The notes under the pieces: model-generated
Databases searched by the model: none
Told to the model about the DNA's origin: nothing
Seen by the model: the letters and a program-made list of their open reading frames with translations, nothing else
Shown: one piece after another, positions 22,659-33,706 of the stretch
Position numbering within the stretch: position 1 is the first letter of the stretch
How the letters are laid out: each line of letters begins with the position of its first letter
Program-made: the position numbers and the translations under genes
Source of the DNA: Lactarius indigo
Taxonomy: Eukaryota > Basidiomycota > Agaricomycetes > Russulales > Russulaceae
Reading direction: 5' to 3'
DNA length: 64,000 nt
Assembly (NCBI GenBank): GCA_025766275.1
Contig: JAFKAC010000024.1
Coordinates: 248,001 to 312,000 of the forward strand

Positions 22659-22799
22659 CATGGTCTGCTATGAAAAGTGGTGAACTCCATATTGTACAAA
22701 GCAAGTAGTAGTTATCTTTGTCAACATCATTCAATAACATAAAAGACAAGCAAGGTTTACATCAACAACATCGACTCAGACACCTAGTCTATTTAGTGT

Positions 22800-23660
22800 A
22801 CTATTATTTTTCCTTACATTCAAATTTTGATACCCATGAGACCATAATGTTAATTCGAGTCCAAAGCAACTGATCAGTGCCCAGTCTTGGTTCTTCCTCC
22901 AGATGCCAGTGCCCAGATGAACATGATGATGGTGGCTGTAATGTCAGTTGAGATCTGGAATTGAGAATTGCACACTGAGTTGACCTGGCGTCCCCACATA
23001 ATACAATTAACGATTGACTTGGAGGGGAAGTCATTGTCCATCAAAACAATATTGGATGCTTCTTTTATTATCTTGATGCTTATAGAGGAACTGATGTGAG
23101 TGCTGGCCCATCATTAGTACCTTCACCAGTGATGCCAACACTATTCACTAGTTTCATGAGTGTCACATCCAAAATATACTTGTCCTGAGGAGAGGACTTG
23201 TAGTCATGGCACAATTATTTCATGACATCTGGTGAGAGTGTCCCAAAATGTGGTCCCTCCTTAACAATACCTCCAGCAGTGTAGATGCTGCATTGTTGAG
23301 CAATCAATCAGGTGGTCAGTACATTTTCCCACAAACTCCTGCCCATTATAATTGGTCACAGCCACTTGGTCACCTGTACTTGGAGGATCCTCGATACCAG
23401 TGATGCAAATGAGTGTCAGATCAGTCCTCAGATACCTGATGCTCATTTCTCAGGTAATCACAATCAACCATCCCACCGACTCAGGTGTCAAACATTTGAG
23501 TAGGGATAGGTTTCCTCGCCTTGTTCTTGTCCCACAGGCTGTGCTCCTTTATGAGGCAAGTAGGAAAGTCACGGTAACACAGTATGATCGTCCGTGTAGC
23601 TCACAGCTCGTGTGTGAGAGTGCTCCTAGCAACTGCATTGTCACCGCAGTGGTTGCCAGT
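22800..23660 (-). pseudogene. P2B-type calcium ATPase relic
   Basis: Three minus-strand frames together follow the catalytic core of a vacuolar or plasma-membrane calcium pump (PMC1-like P-type ATPase). From high to low coordinate: DLTLICITGIEDPPSTGDQV (near 23430-23370), then LIAQQCSIYTAGGIVKEGPH, then SSPQDKYILDVTLMKLVNSV joined to GITGEGTNDGPAL (the P-domain hinge, near 23100-23190), then EASNIVLMDNDFPSKS, IMWGRQ and QFQISTDITATIIMFIWALA (the start of membrane segment 5-6, near 22900-23065). The frame changes several times, and stops are scattered. The ATP-binding and phosphorylation (DKTGT) parts are missing. Copia copy 2 inserted immediately beyond, at 23735. It is clearly non-functional. 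Confidence 0.82.
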
Positions 23661-24128
23661 TATTGCCATTGTGTCCTTTGGAATGAGTCCCCACTTGGAC
23701 ACCAGCGTGTTGCACGTCATGTAGTAGCGGTGGCTGTTGATAAGTGACCCTTGCGCACTTAGCGGCTCATATGGACAGGACTTGCAGCATGGACTGCTTT
23801 AGATTAGATATACAGGACTTGTAGATTAGATACTGATTGATCTGTACAATCTAGACTTACCATTGCGTCATCTATGACATCACTGTAGATCTATGACATC
23901 ATGCATCCGGACCCTGCATTGTATAACGCCTTTATACTTTCCTTTGTTCCGTATTTAGCTTTATCTTTATTATGATGTCACTATGATATCATTTGCTTCT
24001 GGACTCTCCTTATTCTTTCTTCCCTTGTTCTCAGAACGTCCACTCCTTTGTCCGTTTGTAGAACAATACTTCCTTGTACTGCGTGACTTAGTGTTACATC
24101 CCTTGTACAGTGTCACTACCAGAAAGTG

Positions 24129-24134
24129 TATAAG
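24129..24134 (+). promoter_or_regulatory. TATA box in copia 5' LTR
   Basis: TATAAG lies about 395 bp into the LTR, a plausible U3/R boundary signal, and is kept in all three copies in some form. The transcription start is not determined. Confidence 0.55.
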
Positions 24135-24188
24135 TAGAGTACCATGTACGCTCCTGGTCCACATCAGTTCTCACTGCTTGTGTGCCAG

Positions 24189-24243
24189 GTAAGCTCCCTT
24201 CTCTCCAATGTAACAACATCAGTTCTCACTGCTTGTGTGCCAG
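24189..24243 (+). other. intron-like segment in LTR leader
   Basis: A direct repeat (CATCAGTTCTCACTGCTTGT and following GTGCCAG) occurs twice. The first copy is followed by GTAAGC and the second ends in CAG, giving a 55-nt GT..AG segment of typical fungal intron size. Splicing is not shown by the sequence. Confidence 0.4.
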
Positions 24244-24360
24244 ACTCCCTCTGCCTTACTTGCAAGATCCCTGTCTCACCTCTGCTTCCAGCACTCCAGC
24301 ATATCTCACCACAGTCTACTTTGTCTCTGTGAGTATGCCCTCTGTGTTTGCTGTTCATCA

Positions 24361-24380
24361 GGTTATGGGCCCTGGTGCCC
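24361..24380 (+). other. primer-binding site, tRNA-iMet anticodon half
   Basis: GGTTATGGGCCCTGGTGCCC abuts the LTR and is complementary to an initiator tRNA anticodon stem-loop, as in copy 1. Confidence 0.85.
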
Positions 24381-25142
24381 TAGCCACTCCACTTGGCTGG
24401 TCACTGTCTTCCTAGGAGGACACACCAGGCTAAGGTCTGTCTGGGGCCTTACCAGCCTTGCCCAAGGCAGAGAGCAGTGGGGCGCCACTTGTCTCTGCTG
24501 AGGAACCTCCTGTGTATGTACTGCCCAGTAGTCCTACCTTCACCCCTACTGTTTTCCTAGCCCCTGCGCTATGCGCAAGGAGACTGGGTCTGGTAGCCCC
24601 TTAACTTCAAAATATCCAGGCGTGCATGGCCCACTGGGCTGTGTATTGTGGAGCTTAGCGCCAGCTGTCTCTGGTGCTCCACACTGGGCGCAGGATCTCC
24701 TCACCATGGGAGTGTAAAACCTGGTTCAGGCTCTGGGGGGTGTTCACCTTATGGTGTTCTGCAACCAGATACCTGCCTTGTAGCGGCAATGGGAAAGGAT
24801 TCAGTAAAGCCACTTGTGGCGATGAGGCAACCAACAGGCCGAGAAGGCTGAGGTAGACAGCCTTGGGCTCTGAAAGCAATCCCTTCACCTTCCCCCTGAC
24901 GCAAACCATTTGAGCTGTGTCTTAGACACATCCTGGCTGGCAGCTAGCTCATGGTATGGCAAAAGGACTCTCCCAACCTGGGCCTAGCCCTTGTATCACT
25001 GGCATACTATCAGGAGGCAGGACGCGTTAGCGTTCTGGCCTTACAGAATCACAGACAGGAGTGGTATCCCCCTCTATCTTTATGTCTTGCAACTATGAAG
25101 CACTGTCGCTGACTGCTCCTCGGCGACAGATAAATCATCCCA
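24381..25142 (+). other. untranslated leader of copia copy 2
   Basis: Long leader before the Gag start, nearly identical to that of copy 1. Short upstream frames are present, but no coding signal can be shown. Confidence 0.5.
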
Positions 25143-28100
25143 ATGTCTGGTTCTTCATCTACCCCTGCTGCCGGTGCTGGTGCTCCTCCCAGCCCCACTG
25201 GTGGCTCTGCAGGAGGCTCACTCCCTCCTCCTTCTGGATCCACTCCCTCCACACGCGTATCTGCCGCGTATGGTGCAACCTTTGGCATGCCCTCGGGCAT
25301 CCGCCTTGAACAGTTTGATGGCACTGGTTGGAACGAATGGTCTGGGACCATTGAGGCCATCCTCACGCTGCATGAAGCTGAGGATGTGTTCACTCTGGAT
25401 ACACCCCCATCTGGTATCACTACAGATGAGTGGGACTCAGTCCAGCGACGTTCCAAGGTGTACCTCCGCCTCTACCTCAAACCAGATGTCTACTCGCTTG
25501 TGGCAGATAACACTGCCTATCCTACCTTTAAGGACAAGTGGGCAAAGCTCAAGGACGTATATGGAGGTGCTTCGGGCAGCACCACCATCTTTAATTTGTG
25601 GATTCAGATAACACAAGCCCGCCTCGACGACTCCGCACCCATGGCCGCTCAGCTGGCCAAGCTCAATGAGCTTAGGGTTGCCCTCTCCAATGCACAGATG
25701 GGTGTCTCTGACGTCCAGTACTGTCTCATTCTCCTCCACGCATTGCCGCCCTCTTATGAGGTGTTGGCCTCAACAATCCTCGCCAGTGGGGCCCCCTCCA
25801 CACTCAAGCATGCTGAAATAATTGCGCGCATAGTGTCGGAAGAAGCTCGCCGCTCTGGGCCCTCTGGCTCCTCCCTCAACAAGGTAGCCCCCGTCAAGCC
25901 GACGGGCAAGAAGGGCAAGAAAGACCACTCCGGTCTGACTTGCCACTATTGCAACAAAAAGGGCCATATCAAGCCTGATTGCAGGAAGAGGAAGAAGGAT
26001 GAGGCTGACGCAAAAGAGAAGGAGAAAGCGGGCAACAAGGCTGCCAATAGTCATGTCCTAGTACCTACCACCACCTCCATTACAGAGGTCGTAGAGCCCA
26101 AGATAGATTGGGCCTCTGAATCAATTGGTGTTGCCTTGTATGCTGCCTCGCGTGTGCGTTGGATGATGGACAGTGGTGCTACACACCACATTACACCACA
26201 TCGGTCTGACTTCAAGGACTACACCCCAACAAAAGGCACTGTACGCCTGGGTGATAAGTCCACTATAGACCAAGTGGGTGTCGGGTCTGTCGTCTTTACA
26301 ACGAGCCAGGGTATCTCTATCACCCTCAGTAATGTGCTACACCTACCACAGGTGAAGACGCGCTTCCTGTCGACGCGCGCCCTAGCACAAAAGGGTGCTG
26401 AAATTGCCTTTGACAGTGGCTCATTTAAAATATCTGTCAACCAAAAGTGTGTGGCTAAAGGCTACCTTGAGGACAACCTTTACTGGTTGGACGCAGCCAG
26501 CGTCGGCCTCAATGCCCACACAAAATCAAGTGCTGCCACACTTGATATCTGGCATCAACGCATGGGACACATCTCCTCTGCGGCGCTGAAGGCGCATGGT
26601 CCCTCTGCCACTACTGGCATGGACATAGATAGCTCTACCACGGCCCACACAGTCTGCCGTGGGTGCGAGATGGGCAAGTCCACTCGCCAACCCTTTTCTG
26701 CGTCCTCCAACAAGAGGACAACTCGTCAATTTGAAATCGTGCACAGTGACCTCGCCGGTCCTATGCAGACTCAGTCCTTGCAAGGCTCGACCTACACTGC
26801 CACCTTCATAGACGACCACACCAAGTTCACTGTGGTCCACTTCCTTAAGTCAAAGGACCAGTTTGCTAAGTCGCTGCAAATGTATTTGGCCTGGGGTGAA
26901 ACCCAGTCTGGCCATAAATTGCACGCTCTGCACTCTGACCGCGGTGGCGAATACATGTCGAGTGTCACACAGGACATTCTTAAGCAGAAAGGGATAGAGC
27001 ATCACCTCACGATGCCGGGTTCACCACAGTCCAACGGAAAAGCCGAGCGGTTTAACCGCACCATTATGGATAAGGCAATGTCCATGCTTCACACAGCTGG
27101 CATGTCTAAAGGCTTCTGGGAGCATGCGGTGTGCGCAGCTGTACACATCTATAACCGCTCTCCAGTCCGTGGGCTTAAATGGCGCACTCCTTATGAGCTC
27201 TGGCACTCTGGCAAAGTGCCCGATGTCTCACATCTTCGCGTCTTTGGATGCAAGGGGTACATGCACGTACCCGCTGATAAGCGTCGCAAATTGGATGCGA
27301 AGGCCATTGAGGTCACGCTTATTGGGTTTGAGCCCGAATCTAAGGGCTATAGGCTCTGGGACCGCTCAACCCGCTCCGTTCGAGTGTCCAGGGATGTGAC
27401 ATTCGACGAGAGTAGCTTCCCGTCCCTCCAGGGTGTTGAGACACACCCCACACCTTCACCACCAGTCGTGCCTAGCACAACAGTGACTGCCGTGCCTCAC
27501 CCGCCGGCGTTACCACCAATGCGAGCCCCCTCCCCTGCACACTCCAGTAGTAGTGAGGAGGAGGATGTTGAAAAGCTCCTAGACCCCCCACAAGTTCAAC
27601 CACGACCCACCACTCCACCACCTGCTCTGCCACCTCCGCCCACCACACCAAAACGTGAGCAAGCCACTCCCACTTCACCCCCACCACGTCCTAGTGCAAC
27701 GCGCATTATGCGCCATGTCCCTCCTCCCTCACCAGAAATGCCTGGGGGATTTGAGGATCGTGCACAGCGTAGTCAGCTGTTGCGCGAAATGGACAATGCA
27801 CCAAGACGCACTGCTCGTGTCCCTGTGCCTAATCCGCGTTACTTCAATGCGGACAATGCGGCATGGCGCGGCAGACGTCTGGGGTATGCGGAGTTACTGG
27901 CTGCTGCCTTTGTGGGCCGAGACCCTGCAACTTATGCAGAGGCCATGCGGTCTGCAGCTGCAGATGAGTGGACTAAGGCGTGTCAGTATGAAATGGACGC
28001 CCTAGCTAAGAATGGGACTTGGGAGTTAGTGGATCTCCCGCCTAATCGCAAGGCAGTAAAATCCAAATGGGTCTTTAAGCTCAAAGCGGATGGCCGCTAC

Positions 28101-29465
28101 AGAGCTCGCTTGGTGGCTAAGGGATTCACGCAGATCCCTGGCGTAGATTTTGATGAAACCTTCTCTCCCGTCGCACGATTTGAGTCGCTACGTTTACTTC
28201 TGGCGTTGGCCGCGCTGGAGGACTGGCACATCCATCAGATGGATGTTAAGTCTGCTTTTCTCAATGGCGTGCTTGACGAGGAGATTTACATGGAGCAGCC
28301 ACAAGGTTTCACTGTCACTGGCTCTGAGACGAAGGTGTGTCGCCTAGTTAAGGCGATCTATGGTCTCAAACAGGCCTCCCGCGCATGGAACTTGCAATTC
28401 CATGGAGTGCTCACTGCACTCGGCTTTAAGCGGACGTTTGCTGATGCTGGCATATATGTGATGCCTCAACGGGAGGGGTATGATCCACTCTTCGTTATTG
28501 TCTACGTTGACGACATCACTATACTGGGTCCCTCGTTGAGTGGAATTAAGCGTCTTAAGTCAGACTTGTCTGAACGCTATGAAATGACAGATCTCGGGGA
28601 GATAGAGTCTTATCTTGGTATGCGCATTGTGCGCGACCGCTCCCTTAGACGCATCGAAATAGATCAGTCTGGCTACATCAAGGATGTCCTTGAACGCTTT
28701 GGCATGTCTGATGCCACACCACACAACACACCCTTGCCTGCTGGTGCTGATGAGCACCTGGTTAAATATACGTCCCAGGCAACTGCCTCAGATATTTCCC
28801 ACTACCAGTCCTTGATTGGGAGTCTGCTTTATGTGCAGATTGGCACTAGGCCAGATATCTCTTTCGCTGTGTCACGTCTGGCGCAGTACGCAGCGAACCC
28901 TTCACCACAACATCTGCGACTTGCGCAGTATGTCCTATCCTACCTAGTAGGAACTATGGATATGCGTATTGTTTATGATGGCGCCAATGGCGATGGCCTT
29001 CATGGCTACACTGATTCCAGTCTGGCTGATCAGACTGACGACCGCCACTCCACCTCTGGTTATGTGTTCCTACTAGCTAACGGTGCAATAAGCTGGTCTT
29101 CGCGCAAGCAAAAGACTGTTGCCCAAAACACAACAGAAGCGGAATACATGGCCATGACCGACACGGCCAACCAGGCTGCGTGGTATCAGAGCTTCCTCAC
29201 GGAACTCGGGTACGAGGTCGACGACCCCATCCCACTTCATGGTGACAATAAGGGTGCCATTGACTTGGCCTTGAACCCTGTCACTGGGAGACGGTCTAAA
29301 CACATTGCCATACGGCATCATGTCATTCGGGAGTACATCGAAAAGGGGACCATCACCCTCATTAGAACTCCTACTGTGGATATGGTTGCGGACGGCTTCA
29401 CAAAGTCACTACCGCGTGTCCTGCTGCAGAAGCACAACGATGACATGGGACTTGTGTGTACTTAG
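25143..29465 (+). CDS. copia Gag-Pol polyprotein, intact (copy 2)
   Basis: This 1440-residue open frame has all copia domains in order. Zinc knuckle ligands are C267, C270, H275 and C280. The protease has D343-S-G, and the integrase triad is D536, D599 and E635 with 35 residues between the last two. The reverse transcriptase box is YVDD 1121-1124. RNase H has the TEAEYMA motif near 1331. The frame ends 19 bp before the 3' LTR. It is about 98.6 per cent identical to copy 1, judged by eye. Relative to copy 1 it has FIDDHTKF and HKLHALHSD. With near-identical LTRs and no defect it is a good candidate for an active element. Expression is expected from the U3 promoter of the 5' LTR. Confidence 0.97.
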   Translation: MSGSSSTPAAGAGAPPSPTGGSAGGSLPPPSGSTPSTRVSAAYGATFGMPSGIRLEQFDGTGWNEWSGTIEAILTLHEAEDVFTLDTPPSGITTDEWDSVQRRSKVYLRLYLKPDVYSLVADNTAYPTFKDKWAKLKDVYGGASGSTTIFNLWIQITQARLDDSAPMAAQLAKLNELRVALSNAQMGVSDVQYCLILLHALPPSYEVLASTILASGAPSTLKHAEIIARIVSEEARRSGPSGSSLNKVAPVKPTGKKGKKDHSGLTCHYCNKKGHIKPDCRKRKKDEADAKEKEKAGNKAANSHVLVPTTTSITEVVEPKIDWASESIGVALYAASRVRWMMDSGATHHITPHRSDFKDYTPTKGTVRLGDKSTIDQVGVGSVVFTTSQGISITLSNVLHLPQVKTRFLSTRALAQKGAEIAFDSGSFKISVNQKCVAKGYLEDNLYWLDAASVGLNAHTKSSAATLDIWHQRMGHISSAALKAHGPSATTGMDIDSSTTAHTVCRGCEMGKSTRQPFSASSNKRTTRQFEIVHSDLAGPMQTQSLQGSTYTATFIDDHTKFTVVHFLKSKDQFAKSLQMYLAWGETQSGHKLHALHSDRGGEYMSSVTQDILKQKGIEHHLTMPGSPQSNGKAERFNRTIMDKAMSMLHTAGMSKGFWEHAVCAAVHIYNRSPVRGLKWRTPYELWHSGKVPDVSHLRVFGCKGYMHVPADKRRKLDAKAIEVTLIGFEPESKGYRLWDRSTRSVRVSRDVTFDESSFPSLQGVETHPTPSPPVVPSTTVTAVPHPPALPPMRAPSPAHSSSSEEEDVEKLLDPPQVQPRPTTPPPALPPPPTTPKREQATPTSPPPRPSATRIMRHVPPPSPEMPGGFEDRAQRSQLLREMDNAPRRTARVPVPNPRYFNADNAAWRGRRLGYAELLAAAFVGRDPATYAEAMRSAAADEWTKACQYEMDALAKNGTWELVDLPPNRKAVKSKWVFKLKADGRYRARLVAKGFTQIPGVDFDETFSPVARFESLRLLLALAALEDWHIHQMDVKSAFLNGVLDEEIYMEQPQGFTVTGSETKVCRLVKAIYGLKQASRAWNLQFHGVLTALGFKRTFADAGIYVMPQREGYDPLFVIVYVDDITILGPSLSGIKRLKSDLSERYEMTDLGEIESYLGMRIVRDRSLRRIEIDQSGYIKDVLERFGMSDATPHNTPLPAGADEHLVKYTSQATASDISHYQSLIGSLLYVQIGTRPDISFAVSRLAQYAANPSPQHLRLAQYVLSYLVGTMDMRIVYDGANGDGLHGYTDSSLADQTDDRHSTSGYVFLLANGAISWSSRKQKTVAQNTTEAEYMAMTDTANQAAWYQSFLTELGYEVDDPIPLHGDNKGAIDLALNPVTGRRSKHIAIRHHVIREYIEKGTITLIRTPTVDMVADGFTKSLPRVLLQKHNDDMGLVCT

Positions 29466-29484
29466 ATTGTAGATCACGGGGAGA
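29466..29484 (+). other. polypurine tract region of copia copy 2
   Basis: GATCACGGGGAGA ends at the first base of the 3' LTR. Confidence 0.7.
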
Positions 29485-30110
29485 TGTTGATAAGTGACCC
29501 TTGCGCACTTAGCGGCTCATACGGACAGGACTTGCAGCATGGACTGCTTTAGATTAGATATACAGGACTTGTAGATTAGATACTGATTGATCTGTACAAT
29601 CTAGACTTACCATTGCGTCATCTATGACATCACTGTAGATCTATGACATCATGCATCCGGACCCTGCATTGTATAACGCCTTTATACTTTCCTTTGTTCC
29701 GTATTTAGCTTTATCTTTATTATGATGTCACTATGATATCATTTGCTTCTGGACTCTCCTTATTCTTTCTTCCCTTGTTCTCAGAACGTCCACTCCTTTG
29801 TCCATTTGTAGAACAATACTTCCTTGTACTGCGTGACTTAGTGTTACATCCCTTGTACAGTGTCACTACCAGAAAGTGTATAAGTAGAGTACCATGTACG
29901 CTCCTGGTCCACATCAGTTCTCACTGCTTGTGTGCCAGGTAAGCTCCCTTCTCTCCAATGTAACAACATCAGTTCTCACTGCTTGTGTGCCAGACTCCCT
30001 CTGCCTTACTTGCAAGATCCCTGTCTCACCTCTGCTTCCAGCACTCCAGCATATCTCACCACAGTCTACTTTGTCTCTGTGAGTATGCCCTCTGTGTTTG
30101 CTGTTCATCA
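29485..30110 (+). repeat. 3' LTR of copia copy 2
   Basis: 626 bp with two mismatches to the 5' LTR. Confidence 0.97.
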
Positions 30111-31374
30111 GTGGCATGGTACTTGCAGGTAGGCGTCGATAAGGGGTAGTACTAGTGGTGCTCACAAACCATATTCATGATATTTCCTTCTGGGTTACAG
30201 ACAGTCAAGATGGGTATCACATTGAAAGAGCAAGTGATTATTGATGCGCTGCAAGAGAGATGTATTTGTGCAAGAACTCGTAACAAACTTGGTAACAAGG
30301 GTCTTACACTGCGACGTACTATGAATGTACAACACTGAAACAAGCCTGTATCATCGTGATGGCAAACGAGTTTGTGACGATTGCCGCGAACTTTGGCACT
30401 ATCGAAAGGTGCAATGGAGACACAGATAATTGCAACCGCATGTGGGATTTCACCTTTAGATTGTGATAGACACTGTTATCCAAACCGTTATCGAAGTTTG
30501 GTCTCAGTCGAAAGGCGCTCGGAGACTTTCAAAGGCATAAGTCCTTGTAATCACTCGCGTGTGTGCACTTACAAGGCAGTCTAACGCCAAATATCCAGGC
30601 TCGTAGGCGTCCGAAAGGTGGGGACTGTCTTACCGGGTGACAGCGCACCGCGAGCCCTATAGACGACAAACTCGTGAGTACGGTGTACGGATCACATCAA
30701 CACAACGAGGTATTCTGGAGTAGTGCGAGGCCCTACGAGAACCAAGCTATGTTCCGAGGTGCAGGGTGTGATGAGATGCGATTAGTGTTCAAAAAGACTG
30801 CGAGAAGGGGAAATTCGAAGTCAGGGGTCTGTACCGCAGTTAGTCGCTCTCAGCAACCCTCTCAGCCGGGAATGATTCCTCAGGCCCTAATCGCGCACAT
30901 GCATCACATCACACTAATTTCGCTCTTTGAGGGGTAGTACTTTGAGGGGTAGTACTCGTTGCTGTATCTACCCGAGCACGTTTGCGAATTAGTTGTGATT
31001 TTATGATTTTAATCAATTGAGATCATGTTAATGTTTACTTTGGTGGACCAGACGTCATCCTACCTACACATGCGAGAGTTTGGGCGACGAAATGAAGTGA
31101 CTGCAAATTGTAGGCGTCTGTACGTGATAGTGATCGTCGTGGACGTTATTGGTTAGCAGTAGTGCGAGACAATCCTACAGCGACACAAGAGAATGAAAGG
31201 GTTCGTGGAAGAACAAGTAGTTATCAGCACTCTGACACCGAGTCCATCATATCTGTTCAGAAGGCAATGAAGCACAATGAAGCAGAGGGAAAAAATACCA
31301 ACCAAAGCATCAGTTATGTGCGTAACCGACGCAAGCAAGATCTCGCTACACCCACGGCTGGGGACTTAAGGACC
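30111..31374. other. no gene seen between copia copy 2 and DUF6535 gene A
   Basis: Only short frames. The motif GAGGGGTAGTAC occurs twice in tandem at 30926-30957, and AAGGGGTAGTACTAG occurs near 30140. Nothing else is recognised. Confidence 0.35.
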
Positions 31375-33706
31375 TCACACAGGTGAATGGCCGAACTCCC
31401 CAGCGTCAGCTTCGCGCCACGCTGAGGACGGCACTGTCGAATATGGCAGAGAAGGAGTAGCTGGGGCGATCCGCCCCACAAGCACCTGAGATAAAGATGT
31501 GTCATTGTGCGGCGCGGGCATTTCGTCACTTTGCGGTTGAAGGCTCTGTGTTACGGGTCCCAGAGCGCGCTTGACCATCTCGATACTGTCCGCGGCTTGC
31601 GTTTCGATCCAAGCCAGGACCTCCTGGTCTGACTGTGACAGCACCCGCGTTTGTGACAGCGGTCGTCCCAGCGCCTGTTCTCGTGCCAGTTCCCGCGCCT
31701 GTGTGAACGCCACTTGTACGAACCCTGTATACGCGTCACGGAATGCTTCGTGTTGCAAGGTCGCGGCATTCGCGATGGGACCCCGCGCCAGGATCTCGAG
31801 AGTGAGTGCGATGAGATCCTGCTGCGCCGCAGGCACAAACGCGGGTGATGTTCGGTCGCCTTCAAGCTGCTGGTCAAACTTGCGATGGCTGGTACGGTGT
31901 TCACCCATACGATCGCGACGCATTGTTAAGAGCTCTTTGTTCTTCAAGCGGATCAATTCGGCATTGTTGGACCCCCACCACTGCGTGTTCATGTACTGTA
32001 GGTTATTCTTGACGTCCGCGAGGAAGCGCACGATGTTTTGTAGCCGCGCGCTGTCACTCCGAGGGTGGTATTCAGGATCTGCGCGGCCGTCCGGGTCGGC
32101 ATCATCACGGAGTCGCTTAGTCAGGAACTGCTCTTCATCCCAGATGAAACCAAAGTCGAGAGTTGATAACTTGTCAAGCGTACGACGAGGGGTGATCCTG
32201 AATGCGGCGACTACCGCAGCCGTACACCGAACCGATAGGGCGACGTCGTCATTGGGTGTGTCCCACAACTCGTCAATGACCTCCAGCGACTCTGGGGAGT
32301 TCAGAAGCGGCAGGATCTCCGAGAAATGGTGTTCCCCGGCAGCGTACGGTGCGAGTACGTCGCGAATTGCGCCAGGAATGTAGTAGAGTGCCTTCAAGCA
32401 AGCCCGAATTCTTCGTTTCTGGACGGATTTTGGCAGCTTGTTTGTGAAAGCGCGCTGTGCCAGGTGAATGATGCTCCATGGGAGCGACGGGTGAAAGTTC
32501 GTTGGTCCGGGTAAGGCCGCGAGAACGTCGCGAATGGTGCGCTGTGTGTCGCCGTTGTCGCGCGTGGCGATGGCATTGGACTCACACAGACCGGGGATCC
32601 CATCGACAAATTCCTCCAACTCGCGGTCCTCATTGAGCCAGTTAAGTGTCCGGACGAGCGCTCCTTTGTATATGTCCATCGAAATGCGTTTGGCAGAGTA
32701 CTCGAGTTTGGATGACATTCCTTCCGAAAAGGACTTGGCCTTGTTTGCATACCGGTCACGAAATGATTCGACCATGCTCTCGCCATCCGCACCCCAACGG
32801 TCATACCACTGCTTCGTACAATGATAGACGAAGGAAAAGTAGGAGAGTGGGATCAGTTGAGTGGTGAACCAAAGGAGTGACGTCAAGGGCGTGTAATAGG
32901 GACAGTCATGGAAGATGAGCGGCATTAGAGTGAGGGCAATATACGAGAGGGAGCAGAATCCGACGATTGCCGTGGTGAAATATGCGACGGTATGGTTGGC
33001 GCGAAAGGCAAAGGCGACGAGTCCGGCGAAAAACAAGTGCATGGATATGAGAAGAAGGAAAGGGAGCACTTCAACGAGCTCGAAGATGTGGAACCTGCGG
33101 GCACCTCGGGCAAAATACTCGCGAATATGAGCGCGGACATGAGGTGGGTGATTCTGTCGAACTACATGGAGATACCTGCGAGCCCACTGTTGCAAAAACG
33201 TGGCCAACAGCGCACACATGAGGCTGAGCACGAGGCTGAGGAACCAGACCGAGTTGATAAATACTACCGATCCAGGAGGGACGTAGGAGATGGATACATT
33301 TGAAACTCCACTGGCACTATTTGCGGTTGCATTGGAAAGCTGTTGAGATATCTGTGCGAGGAGGGACTGAGTGATGATGTTGGGATCTTGCTGCAAGTTC
33401 GGATAGCTGATGGCAATAAAAATGGCCACGGTGGCTGAGAAGAGGCCAGTCTGTGAGGCGAGTGAGAAAACGACGATTCACAATTCTCGGGGTTGGTGTC
33501 GTATAAATGCGTACAAAAATAAGGATCCTGTCTGCAACTCCCTTCCAATTCTCCACGTTGTCCTCGTCCAGATTTTGGGCGTGGGTGATATACATAGAGA
33601 AAATAGTCCCAGAGGAGTCACCATATGTCGCCTTCTCCGGAGTAACTGTATCGTCGCACTTCGCGTTCTGGGGCGGACTTTCTTGCTGGACAATGACTTC
33701 GCTCAT
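31375..33706 (-). CDS. DUF6535 membrane protein A
   Basis: Two exons, 33706-33515 and 33450-31375, joined over a 64-nt intron (GTACGC..CACAG), give 755 residues. I start at the ATG of MSEVIVQQ because gene C starts at the equivalent point (MSPVV). The DUF6535 domain covers about residues 34-250: GTIFSMYI, ENWKGVADRILIF, then TGLFSATVAIFIAIS (membrane segment 1, 66-80), GSVVFINSVWFLSLVLSL (2, 125-151), and segments near 190-213, 219-244 and 253-271. The remaining 480 residues are soluble, helical, and shared with the other paralogues (GAIRDVLAPYAAG, PLLNSPESLEVIDELWDTP, EILARGPIANAAT). Function of the family is unknown. It lies at the left end of the DUF6535/C2 array, diverging from C2 gene 1 downstream on plus. 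Confidence 0.87.

Larger units (their letters stand above)
23735..24360 (+). repeat. 5' LTR of copia copy 2
   Basis: 626 bp, starts TGTTGATAAG, ends GTTCATCA. Confidence 0.97.
23735..30110 (+). mobile_element. full-length young Ty1/copia element (copy 2)
   Basis: This 6376-bp element has 626-bp LTRs at 23735-24360 and 29485-30110. They differ only at 23772/29522 and 24054/29804. The target duplication is GTGGC (23730-23734 and 30111-30115). Polyprotein, primer site and polypurine tract are all present. It is inverted relative to copy 1. Confidence 0.97.

Noticed and set aside
31571..32383. 270-codon plus-strand frame opposite DUF6535 gene A
   Set aside because: Low-complexity Ser/Arg/Cys-rich reading of the antisense strand; a shadow of the GC-rich coding region.
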